The translations under genes and the position numbers were made by a program. This document shows positions 5,097 through 7,037 of a stretch of 7,037 nt of DNA, in pieces. The notes under the pieces were generated by a model. It was not told where the DNA came from, did not search any database, and saw only the letters and a program-made list of their open reading frames with translations. How positions within the stretch are numbered: position 1 is the first letter of the stretch; every line of letters begins with the position of its first letter. The stretch covers positions 1 to 7,037 of the forward strand of contig JAGIAU010000115.1 in assembly GCA_017744755.1 (NCBI GenBank). Direction: 5' to 3'. The DNA comes from Microbacteriaceae bacterium (GTDB lineage Bacteria > Actinomycetota > Actinomycetes > Actinomycetales > Microbacteriaceae).

Positions 5097-7037
5097 GCGC
5101 TCGCCTTCGTGACTCGGATGTCGGTGTCACCCTCGCCGATGCGCACCTCGACCGCAAGGGTCTCCCCCGCGATGAGCGACTCGTGCGTCCTGGCCGCCGC
5201 GGCATCGACGGCCGGCAGGGTCAGGGAGAGCACGATCCGGTCCGACACGTCGAGCCCGGCGGCCCTCCGCGCGTCCTGCACCTGGCGGACGAGGTCGCGT
5301 GCGGCGCCCTCCGCCTCCAGCTCCGGGGTCACGTGGGTGTCGAGGACGACGAACCCGCCCCGCGGGAGGAAGGCGATCGCAGCTGCAGGGTCGGAGGCCT
5401 CGAGCACGAACTCGTACTCCCCCGGCTCGAGCGCGATGCCGCCGGCGGTGACCGTGTCGCCCTCGAGCGACCAGTCCCCCGCCTTCGCCGCGGCGATGAC
5501 CGCCTGGACCTGCTTGCCGAGGCGCGGGCCGAGCGCGCGGGCGTTCACGTTGAGGCGCCGCGTGATGCCGTAGCCCTCCTCGGATGCCGCCTCGCCGAAG
5601 TGCTTCACGTTGAGCTCGTCGCGCAGGATGCCGGCGTAGGCGGAGAGGTCGGCGTCGCAGCCGACGACGGTGAGGCTCGGCAGCGGCAGGCGGACGCGCA
5701 GCTGGCGCGCCTTGCGCAGCGCGTGCGCCGCAGAGGCGATCTCGCGGACCAGGTCCACGGTCGACACGAGGGCCGGGTCGCTCGGGAAGGCGTTCGCGTC
5801 GGGCCAGTCCGTCAGGTGGACCGAACGCCCGCCGGTCAGTCCGCGCCAGATCTCCTCGGCGAGGAGCGGGATGAGCGGCGCCGCCATCCGGGCCGTCGTC
5901 TCGAGCACCGTGTAGAGCGTGTCGAAGGCGTCGCGGTCCTCCGCCCAGAAGCGGTCGCGCGAGCGGCGGACGTACCAGTTCGTGAGGACGTCGGCGAAGT
6001 CGCGGAGCGCCTCGGCGGCGAGCGGCGAGTCGAGCGCGTCGAGGTGGGTGGTGACCGTCTCGAGCGTCTCCCGGGTCTTGGCGAGGATGTAGCGGTCGAG
6101 CTCGTGCTCGGAGTCGGTGCACCAGGCGGCGTCGAGACCGGCGCCCTTCGACTCGCTGCGCTCGCTCAGGGAGCCAGCGGCCGCATTCGCGTAGAGGGTG
6201 AAGAAGTAGTAGGTCGACCACAGCGGCAGCAGCAGCTCGCGGACGCCGCCTCGGATGCCCTCCTCCGTGACGACGAGGTTCCCGCCGCGGATCACCGACG
6301 AGGACATGAGGAACCAGCGCATCGCATCGGAGCCGTCCCGGTCGAAGACCTCCTGCACGTCCGGGTAGTTCCGCAGCGACTTCGACATCTTCTGCCCGTC
6401 GTTGCCGAGGACGATGCCGTGCGAGATGACGTTCGAGAACGCCGGCCGGCCGAAGAGCGCGGTCGCCAGGATGTGCATCGTGTAGAACCAGCCGCGCGTC
6501 TGCCCGATGTACTCGACGATGAAGTCGGCCGGGTTGTGGGTGTCGAACCACTCGGCGTTCTCGAAGGGGTAGTGCACCTGCGCGAACGGCATCGACCCCG
6601 AGTCGAACCACACGTCGAGCACGTCCTCGATCCGCCGCATGACGGACCTCCCGGTGGGGTCGTCCGGGTTCGGCCGGGTCAGCTCGTCGATGTAGGGACG
6701 GTGCAGGTTCGGCTCGCCGTCGGGGCCGACGGGCAGGCGGCCGAAGTCGCGCTCGAGCTCCGCGAGCGAGCCGTACACGTCGACGCGCGGATAGGCGGGG
6801 TCGTCCGACTTCCACACCGGGATCGGGCTGCCCCAGTAGCGGTTGCGGCTGATCGACCAGTCGCGCGCGTTCGCGACCCACTTGCCGAACTGGCCGTGCT
6901 TGACGTTCTCCGGCACCCAGTTGATCCGCTCGTTGAGCGCGAGCATGTCGTCCTTGAAGTCGGTGACGCGGACGAACCACGACGACACCGCCTTGTAGAT
7001 GAGCGGCTGCTTGCAGCGCCAGCAGTGCGGGTAGGGG
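5093..7037 (-). CDS. ileS: Isoleucyl-tRNA synthetase, N-terminal part outside the window
   Basis: Charges tRNA-Ile with isoleucine in the cytoplasm. The last 647 residues are visible; the HIGH motif and most of the editing domain lie beyond base 7037. The visible part begins YPHCWRCKQPLIYKAVSSWF, a hallmark of IleRS near the end of the editing insertion. It continues with ISRNRYWGSPIPVW, DVLDVWFDSGSM and QTRGWFYT of the Rossmann core, then KMSKS at 6377-6391, the anticodon-binding helices (LDRYILAK, NWYVRRSRDRFW) and a long C-terminal domain. The ISRNRYWG and KMSKSLRNYPDV context and this C-terminal domain fit the eukaryote-like type 2 IleRS that actinobacteria carry; type 2 enzymes are often less sensitive to mupirocin, but the deciding region is not visible. 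A REP-like repeat is translated in frame as SLSERSESKG between the core and the anticodon-binding domain. It overlaps folC by 4 bp. Confidence 0.96.
   Translation of the reverse strand, partial: PYPHCWRCKQPLIYKAVSSWFVRVTDFKDDMLALNERINWVPENVKHGQFGKWVANARDWSISRNRYWGSPIPVWKSDDPAYPRVDVYGSLAELERDFGRLPVGPDGEPNLHRPYIDELTRPNPDDPTGRSVMRRIEDVLDVWFDSGSMPFAQVHYPFENAEWFDTHNPADFIVEYIGQTRGWFYTMHILATALFGRPAFSNVISHGIVLGNDGQKMSKSLRNYPDVQEVFDRDGSDAMRWFLMSSSVIRGGNLVVTEEGIRGGVRELLLPLWSTYYFFTLYANAAAGSLSERSESKGAGLDAAWCTDSEHELDRYILAKTRETLETVTTHLDALDSPLAAEALRDFADVLTNWYVRRSRDRFWAEDRDAFDTLYTVLETTARMAAPLIPLLAEEIWRGLTGGRSVHLTDWPDANAFPSDPALVSTVDLVREIASAAHALRKARQLRVRLPLPSLTVVGCDADLSAYAGILRDELNVKHFGEAASEEGYGITRRLNVNARALGPRLGKQVQAVIAAAKAGDWSLEGDTVTAGGIALEPGEYEFVLEASDPAAAIAFLPRGGFVVLDTHVTPELEAEGAARDLVRQVQDARRAAGLDVSDRIVLSLTLPAVDAAAARTHESLIAGETLAVEVRIGEGDTDIRVTKASA
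6144..6170. repeat. REP-like repeat unit inside ileS
   Basis: CCCTTCGACTC (6144-6154), a 5-nt spacer GCTGC, then GCTCGCTCA (6160-6168) and GG. The same two blocks occur in both arms of the inverted pair at 3677-3755, with spacers of 5 and 9 nt. In the ileS frame it encodes LSERSESKG and flanking residues without breaking the gene. Confidence 0.85.

Noticed and set aside
3468..5573. Long plus-strand open frame across DUF4233, folC and the ileS 3' end.
   Set aside because: Low-complexity Arg/Asp/Leu composition with no recognisable domain, opposite genes with strong motifs. It is a shadow.
1..7037. CRISPR array, tRNA or rRNA gene, insertion sequence, phage or defence genes.
   Set aside because: Nothing in either strand supports any of these. 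Apart from the gaps described, the window is filled by six housekeeping or conserved genes.

Overview
This is a high-GC actinobacterial chromosome segment. Gene content, gene order and a characteristic short repeat, which reads as SLSERSESKG when translated, point to the family Microbacteriaceae; that assignment is inference from recalled family patterns, not from a search. The region is core housekeeping DNA. I found no phage, transposase, CRISPR, tRNA, rRNA or defence genes, and no evidence of a new multi-gene system.

Layout from left to right: (1) 1-2023, minus strand: most of an RNase E/G gene (rne), with its C-terminal end cut off by the window edge. (2) 2024-2233: a 210-bp divergent intergenic region with a likely rne promoter, a structured rne leader, and a likely leaderless promoter facing right. 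(3) 2234-2833, plus strand: a vitamin K epoxide reductase (VKOR) family membrane protein, the only plus-strand gene. (4) 2834-2873: a 40-bp convergent gap. (5) 2874-7037, minus strand: a compact run transcribed right to left in the order ileS (N-terminal part outside the window), folC, a DUF4233 membrane protein gene and ndk. ileS/folC and DUF4233/ndk overlap by 4 bp (ATGA); folC and the DUF4233 gene are 46 bp apart.

The minus-strand run links translation (isoleucyl-tRNA synthetase), folate polyglutamylation (FolC), a small membrane protein of unknown function and nucleotide balance (Ndk). This looks like a growth-linked operon and resembles the known actinobacterial arrangement of a tRNA synthetase gene, folC, a DUF4233 gene, ndk and rne. 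VKOR sits between ndk and rne on the opposite strand and probably serves exported-protein disulfide formation independently.

The most interesting structure is a REP-like repeat in three copies. Two copies form a head-to-head inverted pair at 3677-3755, with the start codon and Shine-Dalgarno sequence of the DUF4233 gene near the apex of the predicted hairpin. The third copy lies inside ileS and is translated as an in-frame insert of about 10 residues. Secondary points are an Ala for the usual Gly beside the catalytic His of Ndk, a multi-hairpin rne leader, and a likely leaderless GTG start for VKOR.
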